From positions 62,001-126,000 of the forward strand of contig JAKZMJ010000005.1 in assembly GCA_030491005.1 (NCBI GenBank): DNA of 64,000 nucleotides. Reading direction: 5' to 3'. Shown piece after piece: positions 46,538 to 54,820 of the stretch. Under the pieces are notes generated by a model. It saw only the letters and a program-made list of their open reading frames with translations, ran no database searches and had not been told where the DNA came from. Each line of letters starts with the position of its first letter. Position 1 is the stretch's first letter. The translations under genes and the position numbers were made by a program. Source of the DNA: Sulfurospirillum sp. Its GTDB lineage: Bacteria > Campylobacterota > Campylobacteria > Campylobacterales > Arcobacteraceae.

Positions 46538-47838
46538 TATGAAAGATTATTAGTTCGCATTAATTTAGAAATTTGTTCTAAAAAACTTTCGTAGTCACGA
46601 GCAAGCTGACTAGTTAATGAAGTTAGTGATTTATTTAATGTATCAAGTGATTTAGGTAATTGATTTTCCAATTCTGATGTTAATTTGGATAATGCTTCTG
46701 ATTGACTTGATAATGTTGTTTTGATTTCATCTGAGAATATTTTCAATTGTTCAACAATTCCTTTTGAGGCATCACTTACTTCTGCAAAAGCCTTTAAATG
46801 ATTCTCCAAATTATTTATTTGATTATCATTTGTAGTAATAATACTTTGTAATTTTTTAGAGAGTTCATTTATATTTTCATAATCATCTGTAATTTGTTTT
46901 ATAACTTTAGTATTTTCATTACTGATTGATATAGTAGTATCTATTTTTTCAAATAATATTTCAGTGACTTTTTTCACTTTTTCACTTTCAAGCTTATTCT
47001 GTTCAAAATTTTCTTTTATTGAGTTATTCATCTCTTTAGAGAACTCATTAACATTATGCATAGCAACTTCTAATCGTTTTTCACTATCTGCAATCGAGTT
47101 TTTATAATTCTCTTGCCATTTAATCATATTTTTTACAGACTCATTCAGTTGTTTGAAATTATCTCCAAACTGTTCCGTTAAGTTTTTATTGAAATCTTGA
47201 ATTACATTTTCAAGTGCTTTTATAATTTCTTCAGTTGCACCCTCTGCTAGTGCATCAATCGCATCTTCCAAAGATTGATTAATTTTATCTAAACTTTTTT
47301 CTAAAAATTCAAAAAGTATTTTTTGATCACTACTCATTTGTTCTTTTACACTTGAAATATCTTGTGAAAGAGTTTTTATATTTGTATCCATTGAATCAAG
47401 TTTAGTATTCATTAACGGTAGTGTGTCTAGTTGTTTTAATCTTTCATCTATACTTCCAAGAACTGAAAGTTTTTCCAAATGTGTATTTATTGAATTTAAA
47501 ATTTGAAGTTCATCTTCAATATCTCCATGACCACTTGTTTTTTGAGTGATCGATAATCCAATTGAAATAGCCATACCTGTAATCGAGGTTATAAAAGCTG
47601 TTTTTAAACCATCAAGTAAAATAGGAACACTACCTTTAATATCTGTTGTATTAAACTCCATTAAACCTAAAAAAATTCCTAAAAATGTTCCTAAAACACC
47701 AATGCTTATTATTATGGATTTATAATCTTGATGGTCATCAGTTTTAGCACTAGCATAATCTTTAAATGCAAGAATCAGCATTGTAAGTGCAAAAATTCCA
47801 GTAATTATTAATGTTTGTGTTGAGAAAGTTTCTATCAT
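46537..47838 (-). CDS. ZorA-like MotA/TolQ/ExbB channel protein with long coiled-coil tail
   Basis: 433 aa. Three membrane helices: about 8-24, about 42-64 (SIGVLGTFLGIFLGLMEF) and about 80-100 (LKTAFITSITGMAISIGLSI), the last two forming the MotA/ExbB-type proton-channel core. Residues about 115-430 are almost entirely heptad-rich coiled coil, resembling the long intracellular tail known from ZorA. It pairs with the OmpA-domain gene downstream as MotA pairs with MotB. AAGGA lies 10 bases upstream; first gene of the three-gene cassette after attC D. Confidence 0.75.
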   Translation of the reverse strand: MIETFSTQTLIITGIFALTMLILAFKDYASAKTDDHQDYKSIIISIGVLGTFLGIFLGLMEFNTTDIKGSVPILLDGLKTAFITSITGMAISIGLSITQKTSGHGDIEDELQILNSINTHLEKLSVLGSIDERLKQLDTLPLMNTKLDSMDTNIKTLSQDISSVKEQMSSDQKILFEFLEKSLDKINQSLEDAIDALAEGATEEIIKALENVIQDFNKNLTEQFGDNFKQLNESVKNMIKWQENYKNSIADSEKRLEVAMHNVNEFSKEMNNSIKENFEQNKLESEKVKKVTEILFEKIDTTISISNENTKVIKQITDDYENINELSKKLQSIITTNDNQINNLENHLKAFAEVSDASKGIVEQLKIFSDEIKTTLSSQSEALSKLTSELENQLPKSLDTLNKSLTSLTSQLARDYESFLEQISKLMRTNNLS

Positions 47839-47864
47839 TTGGCTTGTTCCTTATGGATTATGTC

Positions 47865-47996
47865 TTATAACGCTTAAAGTGAGCTACAAGATGGATTTAT
47901 GCAAGATATATTCGCTATTTTATATATCTAATTTAATACAATAAAAGCTAAATATTTTCGCAATGTAATCTTGTTATCTCCTCTGATTTGTTGTAC
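47865..47996 (-). other. attC-like site D (long type)
   Basis: 132 bp. R'' GTACAAC (47996-47990), R' GTTATAA (47871-47865). Ends pair as AACAAATCAGAGGAGATAACAAGAT against AACGCTTAAAGTGAGCTACAAGAT. It shares the CAAATC-GAGGAGA start with sites A and B. Confidence 0.78.
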
Positions 47997-48018
47997 CTTA
48001 ATATCTATCTTTACTTAT

Positions 48019-48705
48019 CTATAAATCTATCAACTCTAAACTTTTTATAATACTTTCATCTAAAAATTTGCATAAATCATCTTTATCATTTATAGCTTTT
48101 AAATAATCATCTCTATGTTCATTTTCAATAAGTGGAGGAATAATATTATTTTGAATAGCTTGATATGCCATTAATAATCTTCCTACTCTTCCATTTCCAT
48201 CTGAAAATGGATGTATTCTTTCAAATTGAATATGAAAATCAGATATATCCAATAAATTCATATCATTACTTTTTATTCTGTACAATAAGTTTTCAATATC
48301 ATTTGAAATCATATGTGGTAAAGATAATTTTATATCTACACCTTTTATGTATCTTTCATCAGACCGATATGCTCCAATAGGTTTGGATATATATTCTGGT
48401 GATACCTTTAGCGCATCTTCAAACATAATGGCATGAATATCTTTTATAAAGCTACTATCAATTATATTGTATGGATTTGTAGCTTCACGAATGATTACAT
48501 CATAAGCTTTTGCAAAGCCTAATATCACAAGTTGTTCAGCAAGTGGTTTATCTCCTGCTGTATTTCCATGTTCTAGTAACTCTTTTGTTTCTCCAAATGA
48601 TAAGGTAGTTCCTTCCATTGCATTTGAATGATGAGTAATCGAGATTCTTAACTGTCTTAAAAGTTCTTCTCTTTGTTTTAGTGTTAGTTTGTTTAGTTGT
48701 TGCAT
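48019..48705 (-). CDS. Fic family AMPylator-type protein (cassette gene)
   Basis: 228 aa. Canonical Fic motif HPFSDGNGRVGR (about 166-177) with the catalytic His, so adenylylation (AMPylation) of a target protein is expected. An N-terminal inhibitory motif (S/T)xxxE(G/N) is visible as SNAMEG (about 28), which marks a self-inhibited class II Fic protein, so no separate antitoxin is needed. It overlaps the upstream HEPN-like gene by 13 bases and the two travel as one cassette. Target unknown. Confidence 0.9.
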   Translation of the reverse strand: MQQLNKLTLKQREELLRQLRISITHHSNAMEGTTLSFGETKELLEHGNTAGDKPLAEQLVILGFAKAYDVIIREATNPYNIIDSSFIKDIHAIMFEDALKVSPEYISKPIGAYRSDERYIKGVDIKLSLPHMISNDIENLLYRIKSNDMNLLDISDFHIQFERIHPFSDGNGRVGRLLMAYQAIQNNIIPPLIENEHRDDYLKAINDKDDLCKFLDESIIKSLELIDL

Positions 48706-50213
48706 GTTTGCATTTCCTCCTTATTTTTACTTTTCAATTCTCCAAGAGTTTGAAATAATTTAGTAATCTTGTTACTTTTTTTATCGTCACATTTATTTTT
48801 TAAAATAGAAATTAGTTCCTCAAAACCTTTTAAATATTTAATACCATACTCTAATATTTCATCATTAAATTTATCCAAAAAGTCATCTTCTAGATATTGT
48901 TGTTTTATTGTATCTAATTTAATAATTTCATTATTATAAAAACTTGGTATTTCTAATTCCAATAGTCTAATGATACTAATTAAGTTGTCATAATCAATTA
49001 TAGTGATATCAGTTTTATTAATAGTTTTAATATAGTTGTTTAATGGTATTCTTTCATTTGTGATAATTTGACAAACAGAAAATAAGTCAAATAATAAAAA
49101 AACTGCTTGAAATTCATCTTTTGTATCAAAATATCTTCCATGAGCAACTTTATTTCGTATAATAGGAAATCTAAATGAAAAGTATTCATAATTTACTAAA
49201 TTAAGATTATTGTTTTTTTCTTTTAATCTATCAAGTTTTGCATTTAAAGCTGATATGTTTAACTCTTTTTCTTTTATATTCATCAAGAGACAATAATCGT
49301 GAAATAATCCCTCAATTTGAAGTGGCAACATATTATTTACAGATATGTAATCCTTACTGTTGAAATGGTTTATTATAGTAGATAAGATTTGTTTTCTTTC
49401 ATGTAAAATATGATTTTTATCTACATTATCTTCTATAATTTCGAGTAATTTATTTTCAAACATATATTTTTTTAAATATTCTAAAACTTCAACTTTATTA
49501 TTATCATTTAAAAGTTCTTTTATTCTTGTATGTTCATCATCATCTAAATCTAACATTTTGTTATTTAAATCTGAAAAATCATCAATATCATATACATTAG
49601 GATAAAATAGTAATTTATTTCTTAAATTAAAATATAAATAGTTTTCTCTTTTTAATGTATCGTAACTATAATTTAGTCCCTTACAATCAATTCTACAATC
49701 ATAATATGCTGTATTGTAAATATCATAGGCTAAAAAATATAATATAGATTCTTCTGCCTCTTTATTTTTTTCTATATAATATTGAATATGTTTTATTTTA
49801 TATCTGCTATCTCCATCTAAAAAACCTTTTTCAGGTTTTGTATTTTCTATTTCTTTTATCTTAATATTCAACTTTTTTATTGTAGATTTTATTTCTAATA
49901 AATCATGTGAAGCTTTATTGTATAATGTAAATAAAACATCTTTTGGGGTTTTATTTAAATATAAATATTTCTCTGCAATATATTTATAAAAATCAGATCC
50001 ATTTTGTATTTTAATCTCATCACTAAATATTTCTTGATAATTTTTAATTATATCTTTAACCATAGAATTAAAAATATCTAAATCTAAAAAGTTACCTAAA
50101 AATTGTTTTGATATATAATTTAAATCAACATAAAAAAAATAATCTTCATTTTTAATTTTTTCTCTATATTCAGTATATTCATTGTCGGGATATTCTGTCA
50201 AATTATTAAGCAT
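48693..50213 (-). CDS. Large HEPN-like protein, partner of Fic (cassette gene)
   Basis: 506 aa, mostly helical, very rich in Asn, Lys and Asp. The segment FRFPIIRNKVAHGRYFD (about 345-361) holds R-x4-H (RNKVAH), the catalytic signature of HEPN ribonucleases, in the usual sequence context. The N-terminal 250 residues contain heptad-like helices (IKKLNIKIKEIENTKPEKG) and no recognised domain. Coupling with fic suggests a joint toxic or abortive module; this is inference. No strong ribosome site precedes ATG 50213. Confidence 0.6.
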   Translation of the reverse strand: MLNNLTEYPDNEYTEYREKIKNEDYFFYVDLNYISKQFLGNFLDLDIFNSMVKDIIKNYQEIFSDEIKIQNGSDFYKYIAEKYLYLNKTPKDVLFTLYNKASHDLLEIKSTIKKLNIKIKEIENTKPEKGFLDGDSRYKIKHIQYYIEKNKEAEESILYFLAYDIYNTAYYDCRIDCKGLNYSYDTLKRENYLYFNLRNKLLFYPNVYDIDDFSDLNNKMLDLDDDEHTRIKELLNDNNKVEVLEYLKKYMFENKLLEIIEDNVDKNHILHERKQILSTIINHFNSKDYISVNNMLPLQIEGLFHDYCLLMNIKEKELNISALNAKLDRLKEKNNNLNLVNYEYFSFRFPIIRNKVAHGRYFDTKDEFQAVFLLFDLFSVCQIITNERIPLNNYIKTINKTDITIIDYDNLISIIRLLELEIPSFYNNEIIKLDTIKQQYLEDDFLDKFNDEILEYGIKYLKGFEELISILKNKCDDKKSNKITKLFQTLGELKSKNKEEMQTCNN

Positions 50214-50267
50214 TATTTGATTTGAGATTTGAGATTTGAGACAAGCTTGTTTTCATATTAAACCTTA

Positions 50268-50308
50268 GATTATAAATATTTATGGATTATAAATATTTAT
50301 GGATTATA
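50268..50308. repeat. 17-bp tandem repeat upstream of the HEPN-like gene
   Basis: Unit GATTATAAATATTTATG in 2.4 copies (50268-50284, 50285-50301, then GATTATA). On the minus strand each unit contains TATAAT, so it may be a duplicated -10 region for the HEPN-fic cassette. Next to it, at about 50219-50240, GAGATTT is repeated three times. Confidence 0.5.
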
Positions 50309-50358
50309 GCTTTTTTCTGCACTATTCTTTATTATTTAATTGGTGATTGTATTCATGG

Positions 50359-50492
50359 GTACAACGCCATAGGTGAGGAACGATGTGGGTATCACGGCTT
50401 AATAATTTGAATTTTAAAGTATCTTTATGCGACACTTAAAAGCTAGATATTTTCGCAGTTTACACTCGTTTCTCTCCTCCGATTTGTTATAT
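50359..50492 (-). other. attC-like site B (long type)
   Basis: 134 bp. R'' ATATAAC (50492-50486), R' GTTGTAC (50365-50359). Nearly identical to site A, 7 kb away, including the run CGTTTCTCTCCTCCGATTTG on the plus strand, although the adjacent genes are unrelated. This is what is expected of attC sites of one integron type. Confidence 0.8.
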
Positions 50493-50498
50493 CTTTAT

Positions 50499-50747
50499 TT
50501 ATTTATATAACTTTTTAGTCATATTATTAATAAAGTTTTTATATTCATTTTCTAATTTATAACTTTTTATCAATCCTAAGATTGCTTCATATTCTCTAAC
50601 TACATTGAGATAATCACTATATTTATCATATGTTTTTTTATCAATTCCAGAATATTGTTTAGAAAATTCTGATATTAACGGAGTAATTTTATCAGCTCCT
50701 TTAATGGTACTAATATATTTTTCTAATTCTTTTATTTTAATATTATA
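50499..50747 (-). pseudogene. 3' remnant of a cassette gene cut by an insertion sequence
   Basis: Last 82 codons of a minus-strand gene, reading ELEKYISTIKGADKITPLIS and ending NNMTKKLYK. Charged, helical, not recognised. Its 5' part is missing: the frame enters the inverted repeat of the IS at 50748 and does not continue with a start on the far side (52241 on). The stop lies 6 bases before attC B, so it is the tail of a cassette. Confidence 0.6.
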
Positions 50748-52240
50748 GAGCTACTTGCAAATTCAATCACAATCAAATATATAATTCTTAATAGTAACTA
50801 TTTTAAGCTTTAAAAAAATAGTTATTATTTCTAACTTGCATAATTTACAATATATTTACCAAATTTATTAAAAAATCACATTTTTTCTCCATTCCTTATG
50901 GTTAAATTGTAAAATTCAGTATTTTTATATAAATTTCTATCAATGGTCATGTAATAAGTTTTAAACTTTGATGTATACAAATAGATAAAATTCCAAATGC
51001 TAAAACGCAAGCTACCTTATTTGCCCCTTGATAGTATATTTTATCACATCCAAAGTCATCTTTTAAGTATTTATTTACTCGCTCTACCATACTTCTTTGC
51101 TTGTAGTGATGTTTATCTGATGCTTGAGTCAAATTTAAATATTCAAATTTTTCTTTTTCCTCTTTTGCTAAAGCTATTTTTTCTTTTAGCACTTTAGAGT
51201 TTTTAGGATTTATATCTATGATTGGTTTATGATTTAACTCTTCAGAATACTCTGCAATAATATCACTATCATATCCAGCATCAAGTAAATCATGAAGATA
51301 CATTACTCTTTTGCTAGTTTCATTTATAAGTGGAAGTGCTACAGAACTATCATGAACATTTGCACCACTATAAAATGCAACTACTGGTATATCTCCATCA
51401 ACAACACTAATATGAAGTTTACCACCTATCCAAACTTCTCTATTACCTTTTGAATTTTGTTTAATACCAACTCCACATGATGTTGATACAAGTGATAACA
51501 TATCATTAGTAGTTTTCATATCTTTTTGAAGTTCAAGAATCTTTGGTTTTATAGCTTCTCTTTTCTCACCTTTTTTAGGTCTTCCAACTTTATTTTTTAC
51601 TTTCTCTTTTTTCTCAACTTTTACAGGTTTTTCCCTAAGTGGTATTTTAGTAGCATCACTTGCATTATACATAAATATAGTATCTGACAAATATTCTTCT
51701 ATGAATTTTTGATGAGTTTTCTCAGCTATTTTCATATCACTAAGTTGTTCAAACACTCTACTAAATTTAGATTCACTAGGAATATCTATTTTATATCTCC
51801 ATCCACATAATACTCGCAATATTCTATCCCTATGCAGTCTATGAATTAAATCTCTTGTTGTTTGTATATTATAAACTGATTTAGCAATAAATGCCCTTGC
51901 TATTTCTTCTCTATCTTTTGGAGTGTTTGTAATTGTTACAATTGTAACATGCTTTTCTATTTGGGCAAAATCTAATATTTTTATTAATTTTTCTTCTTTA
52001 GTGCTTAGTGTTCCTAGTTGTTCTTTTATCTCAGGAAATAAACAATTTTCATGGTTTATAATCCTAAGCCACATTTTTGAAAGATTTGAAGATAATTTTG
52101 GTATAATATTTTTCATAAGTTGAATCTCTTTTCTGTTAAATTTTAGGATATAAAATTATAACTTATTTGAAATTTGATTCAACTTTTTTTACAAATAAAA
52201 ACCTAAATTATGAACTTATTTGCTAATTTGCAAGTGGCTC
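50748..52240 (-). mobile_element. Insertion sequence within the cassette array
   Basis: About 1493 bp. Ends GAGCTACTTGCAAATT (50748-50763) and, inverted, GAGCCACTTGCAAATT (52240-52225) differ at one base. ATA directly flanks both ends (50745-50747, 52241-52243) as a likely 3-bp target duplication. Noncoding IS tail 50764-50946 is AT-rich. Confidence 0.85.
50947..52116 (-). CDS. DDE transposase (IS4/IS5 superfamily)
   Basis: 389 aa, intact. IPSESKFSRVFEQLSDMKI (about 113) and a Lys-rich linker with NKVGRPKKGEKRE precede the catalytic core. Likely triad Asp in MYNASDATKIPL (about 155), Asp in LHDLLDAGYDSDI (about 282) and Glu in RSMVERVNKYLKDDFG (about 358). Exact IS family not settled by eye. 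Confidence 0.82.
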   Translation of the reverse strand: MKNIIPKLSSNLSKMWLRIINHENCLFPEIKEQLGTLSTKEEKLIKILDFAQIEKHVTIVTITNTPKDREEIARAFIAKSVYNIQTTRDLIHRLHRDRILRVLCGWRYKIDIPSESKFSRVFEQLSDMKIAEKTHQKFIEEYLSDTIFMYNASDATKIPLREKPVKVEKKEKVKNKVGRPKKGEKREAIKPKILELQKDMKTTNDMLSLVSTSCGVGIKQNSKGNREVWIGGKLHISVVDGDIPVVAFYSGANVHDSSVALPLINETSKRVMYLHDLLDAGYDSDIIAEYSEELNHKPIIDINPKNSKVLKEKIALAKEEKEKFEYLNLTQASDKHHYKQRSMVERVNKYLKDDFGCDKIYYQGANKVACVLAFGILSICIHQSLKLIT

Positions 52241-52299
52241 ATAAGTGTAAAAAAATATTTAAAAAAATAAATATTACTTAGATAGCTGATATAACAAAA

Positions 52300-52830
52300 C
52301 ACCCAGACTGTGAAAATAGCCCCAAATAAGCTAATTTTATAGTCATATTAAAAGTTATTTTTCAAAATATCGTAACTTTTCAAAAGAAATTTGAAAATAC
52401 AATACATATCTTAAAAAATAAACTAAATAAAGCCCAAACACCAAGATATATTCTTCTATATCTTTCCTTATTTGAGTTAAATCTTTGTTTTTAATGGCTA
52501 AGCACAGTTTTTTGAACAAAACTATCCCTATTAGGTTTAAAAGTCTTCTAAAATTATAGGTAAACATGATTAAAGCATTTTCTCCAAGTACTTTTTTTTT
52601 AGAACGAACTAAAAAATGATCCCAAGCTAAAGTTCTTTTTATTGTTCCGAATGGATGTTCTACTATTGAGCTTCGTTTTCTAACTATTTCTTTGGCTTCT
52701 TTGGTATTCATCTTTACTGTATAGTCATCTATAATATATTCATGCTCCCATCTATACATTTGTTTATAGTTTGTTTTATCAGATAAACAAGATGATTTTA
52801 AAGGGCAAGATTTACAAATTATACTAGATA
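52300..52830 (-). pseudogene. IS1182-family transposase, 3' part only, cut by another IS
   Basis: Frame 52830-52355 encodes the C-terminal third of an IS1182-like transposase: ICKSCPLKSSCLSDKT zinc-like Cys cluster, then RSSIVEHPFGTIKRTLAWDHFLVR with the catalytic Glu, and NALIMFTYNFRRLLNLIG. The N-terminal two thirds are absent; the frame is cut by the inverted repeat of the IS at 52831. The 52300-52354 stretch, with GGGGCTATTTTCACAGTCTG on the minus strand, looks like the IS1182 terminal end. Confidence 0.75.
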
Positions 52831-52919
52831 ACTTAACTTTCGCACCTAAAACAATCAATAAAACATCAAATAACAAGCAGATTATCAATACTTAATCCAA
52901 GATTTTCATGTCTATTGAC

Positions 52920-52955
52920 AATATTATTTTAAGTGTAAATAATTAAAATAATATT
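52920..52955. repeat. 13-bp inverted repeat ahead of the IS4 transposase gene
   Basis: AATATTATTTTAA (52920-52932) and its exact complement (52943-52955) enclose a 10-base loop. A TTGACA box (52915-52920) followed at 17 bases by AATAAT overlaps it and is a plausible transposase promoter. The hairpin may block read-in transcription or translation, as in other IS elements. Confidence 0.55.
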
Positions 52956-53042
52956 CTAAAAATAAGCTATAAAATAGTATCAAAGAAGCTTTTATACAGT
53001 GCTTATTAGCTATAATATGGATATTAAAAAAGAGGTTTATTG

Positions 53043-54407
53043 ATGAATATTCAAGAGAAAATAACTAATATTATAAATGGCAAGCTAAAAAATCCAATTT
53101 TCAAGACAATGCAAGTACTAAATATAAAAACAATTTTATCTCAAAGTAAATTCACTAAGAAAGATGGTGTTAGTGTTTATATGGTAGTTATTCATTTTGT
53201 CTATATGTTGGTTATGAATAAAAAGATATCAACATTTTCAAATCAAAGTGATGATAGTTTAAAGAAAGATGTTTACTATAGATTACTTAGCAATAGTAAC
53301 TACAACTGGAGAAAACTACTATCTTTATCAACATTAAAGATACTAAAATTACTTCATAAAGTACAAGATAAAAAAGCTGTAAGAGTTTTAATTATTGATG
53401 ATACAGTTGAGGGAAAAGTTGGTAAAGATATAGAGGGTAGTAGTGACTACTTATGGAGTAATAAAGAGAAACGAACTATTAGAGGTATCAATGTTGTATC
53501 TTTAAATTATAGTGATGGTTTCTCTAACTTGATGTTAGACTTTGAAATTGCTACAAATAAATATGCAAGAGTAGCACTAGAAAATTTTACTAATATTGTA
53601 GATTATAGAAGTAATGCTCACATAAGAAGACTAGAGACACTAAAAGGCAAATCACAAATAGCAATAGCTATGGTTAAAAGAGCTGTAAATAGTGGTATAT
53701 ATGCTGATTATTTACTTGTTGATAGTTGGTATAGTAAACCTTCATTCATTAAAGAGATGAATGAACTAGGATTAAAAGTTATTACAAGAGTAGCAAATAA
53801 CAATAAAATATGGAACTTTTTAGGAGATAGAAAAACACTAACAGGTATCTATGATAAATATAAAAAACTAAAAGATATAAAGTCTGGAACCTATGGCAAA
53901 AAAGTTAAATATAAATATTTTTCAGTTGTAGTTGAACATAAAAAAGCTGGTAAAATAAAAATAGTATTTTTAAAGACATCAGATAAATTAATACCAATTG
54001 TATCAACAGATTTAGATATCTCAGACGAAACAATTATTGAGACTTATAGAAGAAGATGGGATATAGAACAAGGTTATAAAGAGCTTCGTGAACACTTTGG
54101 ATTTGGTACAGAAGAAAATAGAATATATGAAGCTCTTATTGCTAGAATTACACTATCATTTTTTACATATAATATAGTTAGTTATATCAATCGTATTAGT
54201 CATGAACCTAAAACTATAGGTGGATTGTTTAAAGATTTAGAATGTGAACTTTATACTTTAGCAATTGCTATGCAAACATTTATATTAATACTCAATGAAA
54301 TAGCACAAATAGAAGAGATTGTAAATAGAAATGATGATTTCTCTACTATTATTGATATATTAAAGGATATGACACAAAAGTTGCTTGGTTTTAGGTGCGA
54401 AAGTTAA
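53043..54407 (+). CDS. IS4-family transposase
   Basis: 454 aa, intact. Catalytic Asp in VLIIDDTVEGKVG (about 118), Asp in LLVDSWYSKPSF (about 227) and the Y-R-E-K-like signature YRRRWDIEQGYKELREHFGFG (about 335) with the catalytic Glu. ATG 53043 follows AGAGG at 7 bases; a TTG one codon earlier is less likely. Confidence 0.9.
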   Translation: MNIQEKITNIINGKLKNPIFKTMQVLNIKTILSQSKFTKKDGVSVYMVVIHFVYMLVMNKKISTFSNQSDDSLKKDVYYRLLSNSNYNWRKLLSLSTLKILKLLHKVQDKKAVRVLIIDDTVEGKVGKDIEGSSDYLWSNKEKRTIRGINVVSLNYSDGFSNLMLDFEIATNKYARVALENFTNIVDYRSNAHIRRLETLKGKSQIAIAMVKRAVNSGIYADYLLVDSWYSKPSFIKEMNELGLKVITRVANNNKIWNFLGDRKTLTGIYDKYKKLKDIKSGTYGKKVKYKYFSVVVEHKKAGKIKIVFLKTSDKLIPIVSTDLDISDETIIETYRRRWDIEQGYKELREHFGFGTEENRIYEALIARITLSFFTYNIVSYINRISHEPKTIGGLFKDLECELYTLAIAMQTFILILNEIAQIEEIVNRNDDFSTIIDILKDMTQKLLGFRCES

Positions 54408-54432
54408 GTTTCTTATTTATGAAACTAGGCAA

Positions 54433-54506
54433 CCATAACGTGGTGAAACTGGACAGCAAATAATTAAGACGTTAATTTACCTTGTCCCTCAAGATTGCCG
54501 TTGGGT
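54433..54506 (-). other. attC-like site H
   Basis: 74 bp, same orientation as the others. R'' is ACCCAAC (54506-54500), a perfect RYYYAAC, and R' is GTTATGG (54439-54433). The inner arms GGACAAGGTAAATTAA and TTAATTATTTGCTGTCC pair well. It stands between the nested IS block and the protease gene, so the array continues across the insertions. From 54507 to 54567 is AT-rich sequence with AATAAACACCCC twice. Confidence 0.65.
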
Positions 54507-54570
54507 GACAATATTAAGAAAAAGTTTCAAAAAATAAAAAATATTTATTAAGCAATAAACACCCCAATAA

Positions 54571-54766
54571 ACACCCCTGTGATTGAATATCCACCTTTAT
54601 GATATACTTCGACTTTATGAAACCGATACTAAGATAAAAAGAGATTTAGCTATACTAAGTGCTTATAAAGATGGATATACTCAAGTCAAGATAGCAACAC
54701 ATCTGAAATTATTAACCTCAATGATTAGTAAGATTATCAAGAGTGGATATTCAATCACAGGGGTGT
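54571..54766 (+). mobile_element. MITE-like element, copy 1
   Basis: 196 bp with perfect 24-bp terminal inverted repeats (54571-54594 and 54743-54766; outer bases ACACCCCTGTGATTG). Inside is a frame (from 54583) matching the C-terminal tail of a RAYT-like transposase: ILSAYKDGYTQVKIATHL, then a helix-turn-helix ending SMISKIIKS. AATAAACACCCC is present twice just outside and at the left end. Non-autonomous derivative of a REP/RAYT-type element by inference. Confidence 0.7.
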
Positions 54767-54820
54767 AGTTTTACGATTTGTCCGATATATTATATTAACT
54801 TACTCTGTTATTTATGATAG

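Larger units (their letters stand above)
52831..54409 (+). mobile_element. IS4-family insertion sequence nested in the IS1182 remnant
   Basis: About 1579 bp with near-perfect long inverted repeats: ACTTAACTTTCGCACCTAAA at 52831-52850 and its reverse complement ending at 54409. The right repeat includes the end of the transposase gene. The IS1182 sequence does not resume to the right, so its 5' part was deleted, or no clean target duplication remains. Confidence 0.85.

Noticed and set aside
42822-50492. CRISPR array as the explanation of the regularly spaced similar repeats
   Set aside because: The repeats are 68-135 bp, dyad-symmetric, far apart, separated by genes, and there are no cas genes.
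53043-54407. Part of a composite transposon with the IS at 50748
   Set aside because: The two elements have different inverted repeats and families and lie in different nesting levels.
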